Assembly: GCA_023512835.1 (NCBI GenBank)
Contig: CM042085.1
Location: forward strand, 6,672,062 to 6,736,061
Source: Taxillus chinensis
Taxonomy: Eukaryota > Streptophyta > Magnoliopsida > Santalales > Loranthaceae
Direction of reading: 5' to 3'
Length of the DNA stretch: 64,000 bases
Position 1 is the first letter of the stretch. Each line of letters opens with the position of its first letter. Below, piece by piece: positions 51,600 to 63,823 of this stretch. Under the pieces are notes generated by a model. It had not been told where the DNA came from. It made no database searches and saw only the letters and a program-made list of their open reading frames with translations. Made by a program: the position numbers and the translations under genes.

Positions 51600-54500
51600 T
51601 TAGGACTTGGGGACGGTCACATTCAGGATTTTCACGTCTTGATATGGTTTGTCCCCCTTGTCTGTCTTCACTTTCTCTATGCCCTGTCAATAGGGAGAAA
51701 AGGTCCTGATCTGTAACGGATTTATTAAAAAAAAAAAACAGGGGTCTAAAATGTAACTCACTGCTAATAGACCTAGAGACAAAGAAGAACAAAATATATC
51801 AATTTGTAAGAAACCCATAAATAAATAGCCTTGAATAAAAGACAGACTAACATAAACACGCGGGTTAAAACAATAGGGAAGAATTGGCTGCGGTCATGCA
51901 CATGTCTGGTTCTTTACCCATATAGATCTAGCTAAAACTTCAGGCCCATCAACCATAGAAATAAGCAGCCTCACGTCCAATTACCAACAATCTATCTCAA
52001 CAGATAACATAAGTCTGTAAGAGTTGGTCCAAAATGATAAGGAAGTCCATCCCCATAAATATTTTTAATGCAAGGGAATAAAGCCTCACTCCATCACATG
52101 GATATTTTTCTTGGGAAATATGCTAAACAATACACAGGATAACAATACCTGGACTACATCCATCCCTTTTACAACTCTTCCAAAAACCGTGTGCTTATTG
52201 TCCAACCAAGGTGTAGCCACTGTTGTGATAAAAAACTGAGAACCATTCGTGTTCGGCCCAGCATTTGCCATTGACAATGTGAAAGGTCTATCATGTCGTA
52301 AACTGCAAAAACAAATTAAAAAATTTATACAGCGTTAAGGCATAAATTATTATATACTTTAGGCATAACAGCCTGAGTTGATTTAGTCATAACATTAGCG
52401 GTAAGCATTCGATTAATAAGATAACAGTAATTATAAGTTATGATAGCATCAGCCCAAAAGTATTTATAAACTTTTATTATAAAGCATAAAGTCTAAGCCA
52501 CCTCAAGGAGACATTGGTGTTTATGTTCTGGTAAGTCATTCTATCATGGCATGTGAACAAATATTTTCCGATGGAGAATGTTGTATTATTTAAATAAATC
52601 GGCTAGAGATTAATTCACAAACTCACAATTATTGTCATAATGAAACACTTGAAATGAAATATAAAACTGGATGACAATCGATTAACAAAATTAAAAAATA
52701 ACATGAATAATATCACTTTTATTTCATTAAATATATTCAACATATCCTTATTAAAATCATTAATAAAAGACACAGAATATTTACATTCCAAAGTAGGACT
52801 AGAGAAAAAAAACCTCTATCAGTATAAACACAAGAAAAAAGAGTAAAACTTTTATTAACACTAGTTTTAAATGAACGACAATAATTTTTAACAAAAATGC
52901 ATTGCTGATAAACTTTAATCTAAAATCAGAAATATTTTTAAATAATTAAAAAAATTATTCTAAATTAACAAAAAAAGAATGCCCTAAACAATAATGCGAG
53001 TTTTTTTTGGTAAAGTGTCTTTTATCCCTATTTCTAGTCATTTTCATGAATCATTTGTAAATCTCAAATGAAAGTCTACCATGATAGAGGAAATAAAAGC
53101 CCTTCAAAAAAAACTCTACTTGGGACACGATCGAGTTACCCTCAAACAAGAAGACAATGGGATATAAATAGATATTTATGGTGAAATACGAGTCAAATGG
53201 GACAGTTGAAAGATACAAAATTAAATTAGTTACCAAAGGTTACACTCAAACATAAGGATTGACTACCAAAAAATCTTTGCTCATATGGCTAAAATGAGCA
53301 CTATTAGAGTTATTCTTTCACTTATATCTAATTTAGAATGGTCATCATAACAATTTAACATGAAAAATGTTTCCCTTTATGGTAACTTAATAAAAGAGGT
53401 ATATATGGATCCTTTGATTTACACCAAAAGAAACAAATGTATGCATGCTAAAAAAACAAAACATGGTTTGAAACAGTCATCATGAGCTTGGTTTGGTAAT
53501 TGAACCACTTAATGTTAGCATATGATTTCAAGTAGGCTTTGGCCAATCATACTCTAATCTATAAAGGTGATAGTAATGAAATTACCTTACTTATTTATGT
53601 TAATGACATAATTGTTATAGGTAAAACATAACTGATATAGAAAAGTTTCATTATCATTTGACGAAAGAGTTTAAGATAAAGGACTTAGAGAGGCTTTAAA
53701 ATACTTTCTCAAATTAAAGTATCCCAATCTAAGCATAAAATTTTTTTCTCTTAACGAAAATATGTTCTAGACCTCGCAGTTGAAACCGGTAACTCGGCTA
53801 ATACTCCTACTAAGGTGAATCATAATCTATCTATCACGATCAATTTCTAACAAATAAGGAAAGATATAAAAGATTAGTGAAAAACTTAATCTATCTAGAT
53901 TATATTAAACCTGACATTTTATATGTAGTTAATATTGAAGGCAATTCATGTATAATCTAAGTAATCAATACATGAGTGCTATAAACAGTATTCCAACATA
54001 TTTGAAAGTTTTCTCAGAGCAAAGATATTGTGTTTTTAAAGCATGGACACCAAGATATTATAGGATACACCAACTTTGACTTTACTGAATCTAAATTAAA
54101 CATAAAGCCTACTTCATGTTATGTATCATTTGTAGGTAATAACTTTGTGACTTGAGAGAGCAAAAAATAAAATGTGATTTCTTTATCCAGTACAGACGCA
54201 AAATATTGTGTTCTTTATCAATTACTCAAGAGCTCACATGGCTACGTATTATTTTGAGACCTTGGTTATGGCCCTCAGTTGGTGACGCTTTTCTGTGATA
54301 ACATAGCCGTCATTGAGATAGATAATAGTCTAGTACAATATCATCGTACTAAACATATTAAACTCAATAGAAATTACATCAATGACAATCTAAATTCTAG
54401 TGTAATTAGGAGTTTCCTATATATGAAGATAATATATCAATTGACTGATAACATGACTCATACATTTACTAATATTTTTTTCATACATTTTTGTCCAAGT

Positions 54501-57500
54501 TAGACATGTGTAATATATTTGCGCTAACTTAGAGGGAGATGGAAAGTGTCATATTTTTAAAATGCAGTTACTAAAAATTTTGGGATACCTAAATAGGTTT
54601 TCTTACGTGAGTTAGATCTAAACATTCATGTATATATATACATGGTTGTATTCGTGAGAAAGAATTGATTTTCTACAATACTTTTCAACTCTTTTAGTAT
54701 ACCAATATAGAAAAACCCTTACCTTTTGTGAAATTCATCTTCAAATTCGCGCCCCCATATAGATTGACCACCAGTGCCATCTCCTAATGGGTCTCCTGTT
54801 TGAACCATGAACCCTTTGATGACCCGATGAAAAATGAGGTTATCATAATAACCGTTTCGGCAGTGTGTTGTAAAATTCTCTACAGTTTTTGGGCACTCTT
54901 CTGGGTATAGCCGCATGTGAATGTCACCCATTGTGGTGTGCATGATCTGACATAATGGAATGTTAAAAATTCAAATATTACATTCTAAATATAGCATGTA
55001 AACAAGACATGAGCTGTACAAAGTTCATCCAAGATAATGGCCCCATATATTAGGTCAACAACTAAATGCAAAAACTCAGCCTTATTAATCTTATATACAT
55101 ATATATAGCATGTGGGGATTGACATGTAATTGATACATAAGTGAAAGGAAAACGGATTATTTTTAGCAATATAAATAGCAGTCTCTTGATCCACGTGGAA
55201 AAGGCAAATTTAAAAATCCATGGCTTCACATTTTTGAGTGGCAAATTATGGGAGGAATGCTTCCACACAAAAACTCACCACATTATCAGGAAGGGATGAT
55301 GTGACAGATTTCCCAATATCTGATACAGCCAGGAGTTCATCAGGAGGTGGCTTTTCGTTGAAAACATCCCTTCCCTTGGTTGCATCCTCAGGCTCTTCTG
55401 GTTCTCTCCGGCTGTTCACCATCAGGATTGAAGTTAGCAAACTTCTTCAATTTTCATGATAACACACTCTAGAAGGGGAAAAAAATGCCATGATCAAATA
55501 CATTTATATGCAAGTAGCACATTTAAACACGATGTTGATGTGCAGGCATATTCCTAATATTAATATGCATTTGATAAATGCAATTAATTTCAAAAAGATG
55601 ATGTTGAAACACATTATAGGTTACAAGCATCTTCATCTGTTATGTTATGAGTTATAACTCTTAGAAGCTTCTTAAATAAAGGAACAGTATTAACAATCTG
55701 AGCATGTCAAAACACAAAGTTAATGGCAATAACAGCGTGGACATAAAAACACGCTTGAAAGCACATGGGGATTACAGTCATCACCTGAACAAGTAGATTC
55801 TATGCTTCTTGAAAGCACAACACAACAAATTAGGATCTGTAAGGGGCTCCTTGGTTTCATTTACATTTACTGCAGTAGAAGGAATTTTTCTAACTTTTTT
55901 ACTACTTCGGTCACCTTGATACAAAGCTATTCTCAAAAACCGATCATTGTTTTCCACCTTCCCAAGAATTCTTGAAACTTTATTGGTGTGCAAATTTACT
56001 ACCTGCCAAACAATTAGATATAAAATAGGATACAATATTATGTTCAATAAATTCGTAAGAAACAGAAAATAAGAGGTCATAGTCTTATGATAGGACACTT
56101 ACTTTTATCCCAAGGAGAGTAGCATATACAAGGAAGTTAGAGCTATCATCAAAAACTGCATTGGGCACAGGGGCATTTTCTGTTTTCTCTATCTCTTTCT
56201 CAACAGCCATTCTCCTCCCAAAATCAATAGCTTCAAGCCGGTAGAGAGGGGCATCACTTCTCTGCAGATCTTGCGCTACCTATCAAATGGAAAAACTTAT
56301 CATTCCATGAATGTATGTATCCCAAAACAATTAGATTAAAAAAAAAAATAAGGCACAAAATTACCTCAAGGGATTCATCATAAACGCGCCTTAGTTTACC
56401 AGTTCTATACCAAAATACACGTATTCTACGATCAGGTGCTGTGATTGAAAATTGCTTGCCATCTGAACTAATCTGAGGGGAAAAAAAGTCTTGATGTAAT
56501 TCCCAACAACATAAAAAGGATATTTTCTAAAATGAATTCATGTAACAATGGATAAGTCAATTTATCATTCATAAATTCATCGGTGAATGAACAATATCTT
56601 CTATTATAACCTAAATATAATACCTCAATTGCAGAAACAGTTGTCTTGCATTTCACAATTTCTAACAGATCGGTATCACTTTTCAATTTAAAATTCACCC
56701 TGCATTGAGAATCAAAGAAACAACATTACAAACACAAGGGCCAAATCCATGAGAATTACCAAACATCAATAATATCCACTAGTTTGAAATCTTCTATAGA
56801 AGCACAAACCCTTCCTCTGGAAACTGTAGAGTTGCAGGACTCCAATACTCAATAAGTCCTTTAGAATCAGCAGATACCACAGAGTCAAACACATGGTTGT
56901 ACTTCAAAACCTTTGTAGGGCCCAAGTGTACCTGGAGGAAGGAAAAGCTCAACATATTTCTTTAGTAAAAAAGGGGAAAACACCTTACTATCAAACATCT
57001 TAATTGATGCCTGGAAACACACAATCACCAATCTAGCAGAATACCTCTTTTGATATTATTGGTTCATTTGTACCAGCTCGTGCATCGTATATGTGCACAA
57101 AAGAGGAGTTACGATCACTTATAGCCAGCTTAGCTTTGACATCTCCTTGTTTATAAACCCATTCGACGGCGCCAGGAACAAAAGGTAGGCGTAACATAAC
57201 AATCATGTCATAGTTGACAACATCATATATTTTTACAGAGTGGTCATTTGAAATTGTACAGCAAAGCAAGCCATCAACGCTAACCTGCATGGCTCAAACA
57301 TGTCAAGGTTCATAGTAGTACTTCAAAATAATCAAATTTCAAACACTAAGAAGAGCAGCAAGTCATGTAACTCGCAAAACACACAAAAGAAATCCAAAAC
57401 AATTACTTTTGTAAGGATGCTTATTTTTCTTTTGCACAATCGAAACACAAAGATTAATGGTTGAGCTATTGTCACGTAAACAGGAGGTCACAAGTTCGAA

Positions 57501-59542
57501 TTGCAAACGGGCCTTTCATAATTAAAATTAATTGTGAGGGAAGGTTGTATCCATATTGATCCTTGTGGCTCGACTCCTTCTCAGATCCTACTACATGCGG
57601 GATTTTTGTGCACTGGGTTTGCACTTCTTCTTTTTTTATAATTTTGCTTCTAGCCTTCTAAAATTGGTAAAAAAAAAACGGGGGAGGGGGTCTTTTTTGG
57701 GAAAAACCAAAAGCAGAGTTCAGCTTCAATTCCCTCAATTGTTATAAAACAAAATCATTCCGTTTTTCTTTTAAATTTCATGAATTTTTTATTAAGGAAT
57801 TGGTGCTTAGATCTGTGCCAAGGTTTTGAACAGAAAGAAAATATAATCATTCATTGTACATAGTACATCTGCATGGGGACTGACCAAGGATTGGAGACAC
57901 CTCTAACTCTAAGCAAGCAATAGTCCCCCCATTAGCACCTGATAAATAGGATAGTTGTCGAAATTAAAGGTATTTATGGAAAATCATAAAAGTAATATAA
58001 AGATACTACCTAAATGGGCGATAAAGTTTTGAATGTTACCATACGTTTTCAAGCAAATGACACAATAATTGATTGGTGAAGAAGTATTTACAGGGTATCT
58101 AATAAGAAAAACATGGTTTCACACTTCCCCTTTCCATTAGTTGAGTGCAGTCACAATGATCAAGAAAAACCCCATAGAATTTTTGGATTCTGTGGTGTGT
58201 ACTGTTTTGGGTCCCCATGGTCCCTTATCTTAACAAAATTCTATTTTATGGATTAAAAGGGGATTTACATCAAAATAAAAGCACAAGATGTTCAAGAAAA
58301 TAATCACATATAAAGAACAAATACATAATCATAAGAAAAACAAATTAAAATAACTTACGGCGAGCCCTTCAATAGGACCAAGATGTGATCTAAAATGCTT
58401 AGCAAACTCAATGCCCATTGGTTTTTTCTTCCAGAACTTCAAGTGCCCTGAAGAGAGACGACATCAAGAGCACAAACTCAATGCAGGTTAATATTTTCCC
58501 TTTTAACAAAGATAACTAGAAATTTGTGACTTGTGGATGTATATCAGCCAAATAATTAGTTCACCGATTTTAAATATATTCAAAAGTAAATTGAATGTTT
58601 TTTTTTCAAAACAATGTATGTTAAATGATGTATTTCAAAATAAAGAAGATAAAATGATAGCAAAATGCAATTTCTACAGACCATCAACACTTCCAGTAAT
58701 GAAAAAATCTGCATCTGAAACTGCAACATGTGTAACCACATCACGGTGCATGTAACTTTTCTCATACCTGCAAAGCAAAGGGATCTGTAAAGTCAATTAT
58801 ATGCCCACTGCTATATTTTTTTAAACTTCATTACAATCCTCAAACTGCAACGTAAATATATAACTAGCCCAAAATCTTTGCTAAAAAAAAGGAAGCACTG
58901 TCAAACAACAGCTATGTACATTATTTTAACTTCCTGGGCAACAAATTATCATCAACGTTCAAAACTGCAGCAGTTAGAAGGATTCACAATTGCAATAAAT
59001 AAATAAAAAGCAGAGTCAAGTTTTATCATCTATGTGACCATGCAATATATGCCCAGGATTTCACTACAATGCTATAACTCCTGGGGTAAATTAATCTTGG
59101 TTCTTGTTAGACCAGCACATAATACAAACTCCCTAGGAAAGTAAAGGCAAGGCAAACACACAATTATCAGAATTGCAGCCACTAAACCTGAGAGTGGCAT
59201 TCTATACAATTCTACGGGTTCTCTAATTCAACATCGGCAGTTAAGGAAGCAAAAAACAAAAACATGTCAAGTGAATTGCAAACGACGCTCCACACATAAT
59301 ACCATCAAAACATTAAATACAACGAATCCAAAAACCCTAAACCCTAAGGGAGTGAGTCGAGATAGGCTTGCTCGTACGCACATGTTTGCGGAGGGGAGTG
59401 AGTCGAGATAGGCCTGCTCGAACTGCAGAGGGCGCTTACGACGGACGAGAGGCGCGGGACCTGGCCCGACCATCGGCTCCTCCTCGCTCTCCACCGCGGC
59501 CACGGCCGCCGATCGGCCGTTGGCCGCCTGAGTCTCCTCCAT
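51600..59542 (-). CDS. CYP71: WD40-cyclophilin peptidyl-prolyl isomerase CYP71, 13 exons
   Basis: Exons 5' to 3': 59542-59382, 58767-58682, 58447-58359, 57284-57045, 56931-56810, 56699-56624, 56472-56365, 56279-56103, 56002-55785, 55411-55279, 54946-54723, 52302-52149, 51683-51600. All junctions are GT-AG and in phase; 623 aa, close to Arabidopsis CYP71 (about 631). The N-terminal half is WD40 repeats ([59 protein letters not shown]). The C-terminal half is a cyclophilin domain with the active-site block [20 protein letters not shown], then [16 protein letters not shown] and [12 protein letters not shown]. It begins [10 protein letters not shown], followed by the conserved [19 protein letters not shown]. 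In Arabidopsis CYP71 binds histone H3 and acts with CAF-1 and LHP1 in gene silencing and meristem organisation (established). Intron 11 holds a copia remnant, intron 3 a SINE. Confidence 0.96.
52303..54722 (-). other. CYP71: CYP71 intron 11 (2.4 kb) with copia remnant
   Basis: The largest intron of the gene. Its middle is a copia fragment (53160-54560); the remainder is AT-rich with nothing recognised. Confidence 0.85.
53160..54560 (+). mobile_element. Ty1-copia RT-RNase H remnant, antisense in CYP71 intron 11
   Basis: RT starts with a [21 protein letters not shown] block near 53200-53250, then [17 protein letters not shown] near 53358-53410. RNase H ends with [20 protein letters not shown] and TKHIKL (54285-54365) and QLTDNMTH. 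A polypurine-like TTAGAGGGAG follows at about 54527. Multiple stops and frameshifts. Related to the 13.0-kb fragment in POL2. Confidence 0.8.
57458..57638 (+). mobile_element. tRNA-derived SINE (Au-like) in CYP71 intron 3
   Basis: The 5' end has a tRNA-like head: an A-box-like region near GGTTGAGCTATTG, then GAGGTCACAAGTTCGAATTG with a B-box core GTTCGAATT. The body keeps the plant SINE blocks GATCCTTGTGGCTCGAC, CATGCGGGATTTTTGTGCAC and GGGTTTGCACTTC, ending in a T run. Diverged, with no clear target duplication. Not a functional tRNA gene. Confidence 0.75.
59333..59420. repeat. CYP71: Duplicated exon 1 end plus telomere-like repeats in CYP71
   Basis: A 26-bp block (plus strand GGGAGTGAGTCGAGATAGGC then t/c TGCTC) occurs at about 59348-59373 in intron 1 and about 59393-59418 in exon 1, with one mismatch. 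The intron copy is followed by AACCCTAAACCCTAAGGG-type telobox sequence. Confidence 0.8.
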
Positions 59543-61850
59543 TGAAGAGTAACGTTCGAACGGTGACGAACGTCTGCGGTTTACGTGGCTTTGTAATTTA
59601 AAACAAAATGTGCGTTTGCTAAAATTATAAAACTAATTAGTTCACATGTTTAACATTTTGATTTTTACATAATTATTATTAAAATATTACATAATTATTA
59701 TTGTGGGTTAATAGGAGACAAATTCCCTTAAATTAATATAAATAAAAAAATTATAAAAAAATAATATCAACCAAGTCAAAATATGCGCCTTCAACGTATC
59801 TGGGAAATTTTATTGTGTTTAACTGCATATATCACGAAGATTTTATGATTTCCTATAGTTTGACAATCACTTAAAATTAACTACCTTAAGTATTTTTCTC
59901 ATTGTTTAAATATTATTTGTATTGTATACAGCTCATTCATTCAATTTTATAAATTGTCTTCTTTCTTTGTTTAATAATAATATAATTGAAAATTAAATAA
60001 CTTTTTAAAAATTATTAACAATTAAGCACTAAAATAATAATTTACCGATGCACCCGTGTCAATTATACTAATTTAACGGAAAAAAAAACTATCATGCTTA
60101 CAATTTCATATCCCGCCTTAGGACAATAAAAAAAATATATTTCATTCTACCATTTATGAGTGTTTGTAAAATCATATGAACTCATAATTTTTAAAACAAT
60201 TATATTTTCATAAAATAAATCATACATTACCAAACAGTACCTTAAATAAGTGTTTGGTAAGAAATTTTATTTAGATATTCTTGTTAGAGTTTGTGTAAAT
60301 TCAAATTTGGAAATAACTTTTATTTGGCATGAGAGATAATGTGTTTCAAAAAGCATGTGTTTTTTAAAATTCGATCCCATAAGAAAAACAAATAGATATA
60401 ATATTATTAACACCTGTAATGAAATAGATAAAATTTAAAAAAAAATAGTTTACCAAGAAAATTAAATTTAGATTTATACACGTAAAACAGTTATAAATAG
60501 TTTTAAAAATAACTATGAAATTCAACTATTTTGAAAACTGAATTTCACAATTAAATATTTTAGAATTTATTTAAATTTACTATTTTTAAAAACAATCATC
60601 AATTCAATACCAAACACATCGGTAGTAATTTGGTTCAGGAAAAAAAACCAATTAACTTACTTGATCTGATTCCACCCAAATAAGCAACTTGAGATATAAA
60701 ATATTAATAGTATGCATAAAAAATTCGCAATAAAAGTGATAGGAGAAGAAGATTGATGGTCCTCTTTATTTTATTCATAATTCTCTTTATGTTATTTTCT
60801 ATTTTATTAAAAAGTATATTTTTGTTTTCTAATTTTATACTTTTAAAGAGTGTAATTGTCACATTTCCGAATTCATATAGCTAGAATTGAGCACAATACC
60901 TCCTCATGTATGCACCCGAAAAGTTAAAGAGTTTGTGACAAGTATTTATATGAGACATTCACTTTAGTTGTTGTCTCAATTTTTATTTATGATTATACAA
61001 CATGGAATGAAAATACTTTTCCAATGACCATCGAACAATCTCAATCAATCTTAATATCATATCATCAAATTCATTTGTTCATATAAAATATGCTTAGTTC
61101 AATACACTATTCACGCGTGCTTGTCCCAAAATAATTTTCTGATAAAATAAACACCAAATTAACAAGTATATGTTAATAAAATAATTCCACCAAACATCAT
61201 AATTCACGCTAATAACTTTTATCAATACCCGAGAAAATAACTTAACAAGTGTAGATGAGCACACAACACACAATAGGTGTGAACTACCACTCTACACCGC
61301 ATTTATGTTTCCAAACCTAAATGTTATATGCATTGGGTTTAAGTGTTGTGTTTATGTTTATAATACACAAAAAAAAATACTTACAAATAAATAACATGAC
61401 CACACAGGGCTAAGTGAAATGGTTAAAGGGTTTTCTCCTTATAGCATGTGCATTTAATATCTTGCTGATATTGTTTTTTATTGTGATAGCTGACTTTACA
61501 TATTGCATAGAATCTGGTCTTTCATGGACAAACAAACCACACAGTAGGAAATTGTCTTTTTATTCTGCTAAACCTAATGTTAATTTAAATTTAAATTTTT
61601 TAAGTTGGGATTTATGATCCACATGCCCCACCCTAGGGGCATATTGAAATGTTTTTAGGATATCCGTGTGGTATATATTACATTTTTAGATTAGAAATAC
61701 AGTTTTAGTTCCCTATCCTATATATATATTCTTATACTGTATCACTAGGAGTCTGAATACAGGTGACTATGTATAATAAAAAAAATTATATATACAAAAA
61801 AGAAGAAAACAAACAAACAAACAAACCTTGGGACACCTAGTTAGCCACAG
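59543..61850. other. CYP71 upstream region and AT-rich spacer
   Basis: The CYP71 promoter should lie in the first few hundred bases; no clear TATA box was singled out. The rest is AT-rich with no gene recognised. Confidence 0.4.
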
Positions 61851-62150
61851 CCCTACATTTCCCGTGACTACAATACATGCACTTCACGTGGTACTGGGGG
61901 GGGGGGGGGGGGGGGGCACATCCCCTTAGTCCTCTCCGTGGGAGCAAAGTCCACCTACCGGCCGGCCCAGCCAGCTCCATATTCCCCACAAAGTCCCTGC
62001 TTAAAACCTTGCCATAATGTCCTATTCCGGCGCCGCGGGTCGCATCATTTCTTCTCAAACGTTGGGTGTGTTTGGGTCCCTTGTCAGTTAACACGCACAT
62101 TCTGCCCACGGGAGCCCTTGTTGCGTAGTGACGAAAATCAAACACTATAT
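61850..62150. other. GC-rich island with G21 run
   Basis: About 300 bp far richer in G+C than its surroundings. It contains a CACGTG G-box (about 61885), a run of 21 G (61896-61916), and CCGGCCGGCCC. A 102-codon minus-strand frame crosses it, but its proline and glycine run is simply the homopolymer. No homology is recognised. Could be a regulatory island, or an insertion. Confidence 0.35.
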
Positions 62151-62527
62151 TAACTCTTGTGGCCCAATTGAAAATACCCTCTTAGCTACACCAACCATTG
62201 TTTTTTTTGTTTTTGTTTTTTTTATTTTTTTTTACGTGGCTATCTCTGTAATGTTGTTTTAATATATCAGTACTGTTTTGTACATTTCCCTCCATAAAAT
62301 ACAAGGTGTGTGTGTATATATATATATATTATGCCTGAGCTGAATGTTACGTTTGATGTGAACGATAAAAATAAAATAAAATAAAATGATGCCCCCGGCC
62401 CCGGACATGCTCCGATTGGAGGACCAGTCTATACAATAAAATTCAATTGGAAGGGCCATCGTGTGGTGTTCAGTATAGGAAAGTTTTGACTTTTTTGAAG
62501 TTTGTATGTGGCGGCATACCCTGTTTT

Positions 62528-62530
<3 letters not shown>

Positions 62531-62570
<40 letters not shown>
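62531..62570. repeat. (TA)20 microsatellite
   Basis: Twenty uninterrupted TA units. A shorter TG/TA array lies at about 62307-62330. Confidence 0.9.
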
Positions 62571-62571
<1 letters not shown>

Positions 62572-63009
62572 CAAAATTATATATTCATAGGAAAGTAATC
62601 GAGTATGTGGAAATTTGAATAAAATAAATATTTTATAATTTACCAGACCACAAATAAGAAATAACATGTAGCCTGACAGAAATTTGATAACTCTATTCCA
62701 AATTTTATATCATCTTAAGATTCTTATATTTTTAAATTTAAAATAAAGTAAAATTTCAAATTAGTCCAAAAAGATCAGTATTGAGTATTCTCATATTGGA
62801 TCTCCAAAGTCCAAATATATTGCATTGCAAAACAGTGAGATGAGAGTCTTTAATTCTCATACGAAACTACACTAAAAAAACATGTGAAGGAAATATTTAC
62901 ACGCTATCATCCAATAGTCATTTGCCACGTCAACAAGTAATCAATCTCACCAAATCACCTCCTTCGATTCACGTCACGTGTGACCAAAAAACAAAAAAAC
63001 AAAACAGCC
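62571..63009. other. Kinase 3' region
   Basis: AT-rich; probably 3' untranslated region and terminator of the kinase. A CACGTG lies at about 62974. Nothing else is seen. Confidence 0.4.
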
Positions 63010-63823
63010 CTAATAGTATTCAATCAGTGCGCTCTCACCCGAAACGACGTCGCGGCTAAACGTAAACGGCGGCGGAACCAACGGCGGCGTCTCGCATCTC
63101 AACAGCGCCCAGTTCACGCCTTGAAAAAACGGCTGGCCCTTCACGGCGGCGGCTCCCGTAACGGCTCCCAGCCTCCGAGCTGGGTCTTTCACCAGCAGCT
63201 GCGACACCAGCTCCCTCGCCGCCGTCGGCACCGCCGGCTCCTTCGGAAACTCCAAGGCCCGAGCGACGATGTTGGCCAACGTTAGATCGTTGTCGGCGCC
63301 CCTGAAGGGGGTGACCCCGTAGAGCAGCTCGAAGATGAGCACCCCCAGCGTCCACCAGTCGACGGCGCTGCCGTGGCCCTCGCCGGAGATAATTTCCGGA
63401 GCCAGGTACTCATGCGTCCCGACGAACGACATGGACCGGACGTCGACGGGTTCGGCCACGAACTCTGGCATGCAACCGCCGCCGCCTCGGTGGCCGGCCT
63501 TCTTCTTCTTCTTCAGGCGGCGTATGGGGTGGAAGCATGAAACGGCAGGGACAATGCAGTTGGGGAGAATGCAGGAGGAGGAGGCGAGGGGGCGGTTGGG
63601 GGCGCCGGCACCGCCTCGAGTGGCGGGGCTTGGAGGCTTCTTGGGGGAGCGGACGATGTGGGCGGTAGACGCGGTGGCGTCGCATATGAGGGAGAGGTCG
63701 AAATCGGTGAGCATTATGTGGCCGTCGGCTCGAACCAGTACGTTTTCGGGCTTGAGGTCGCGGTAGACGATTCCCATCATGTGGAGGTACTCCAGAGCCA
63801 CGACCACCTCGGCCGCGTAGAAC
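63010..63823 (-). CDS. AGC VIII serine/threonine kinase, 3' exon (AGC1-12-like), partial
   Basis: The last exon begins after the acceptor TGGCAG and codes [27 protein letters not shown] onward, ending in IEYY and TAG. Kinase landmarks: the catalytic loop [13 protein letters not shown] in place of DFG (the hallmark of plant AGC VIII kinases), the long insertion between DFD and the activation segment with [15 protein letters not shown] and a KKKKK cluster (often for localisation), then [13 protein letters not shown] and [15 protein letters not shown]. The C-terminal [12 protein letters not shown] is typical. Exon break position fits the single conserved intron of this family. The ATP-binding lobe lies outside the window. 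GC content and GC-rich codons are far above those of the neighbours. PINOID and D6PK are more distant by these segments. Confidence 0.92.

Noticed and set aside
57490..57505. tRNA gene suggested by GTTCGAATT
   Set aside because: There is no cloverleaf; the surroundings match a SINE body and T tail.
61837..62145. 102-codon minus-strand frame
   Set aside because: Includes a proline stretch coded only by the G21 run and has no family resemblance.
63335..63766. Plus-strand 143-codon frame opposite the kinase
   Set aside because: A shadow of GC-rich kinase codons; the minus-strand frame carries all kinase motifs.
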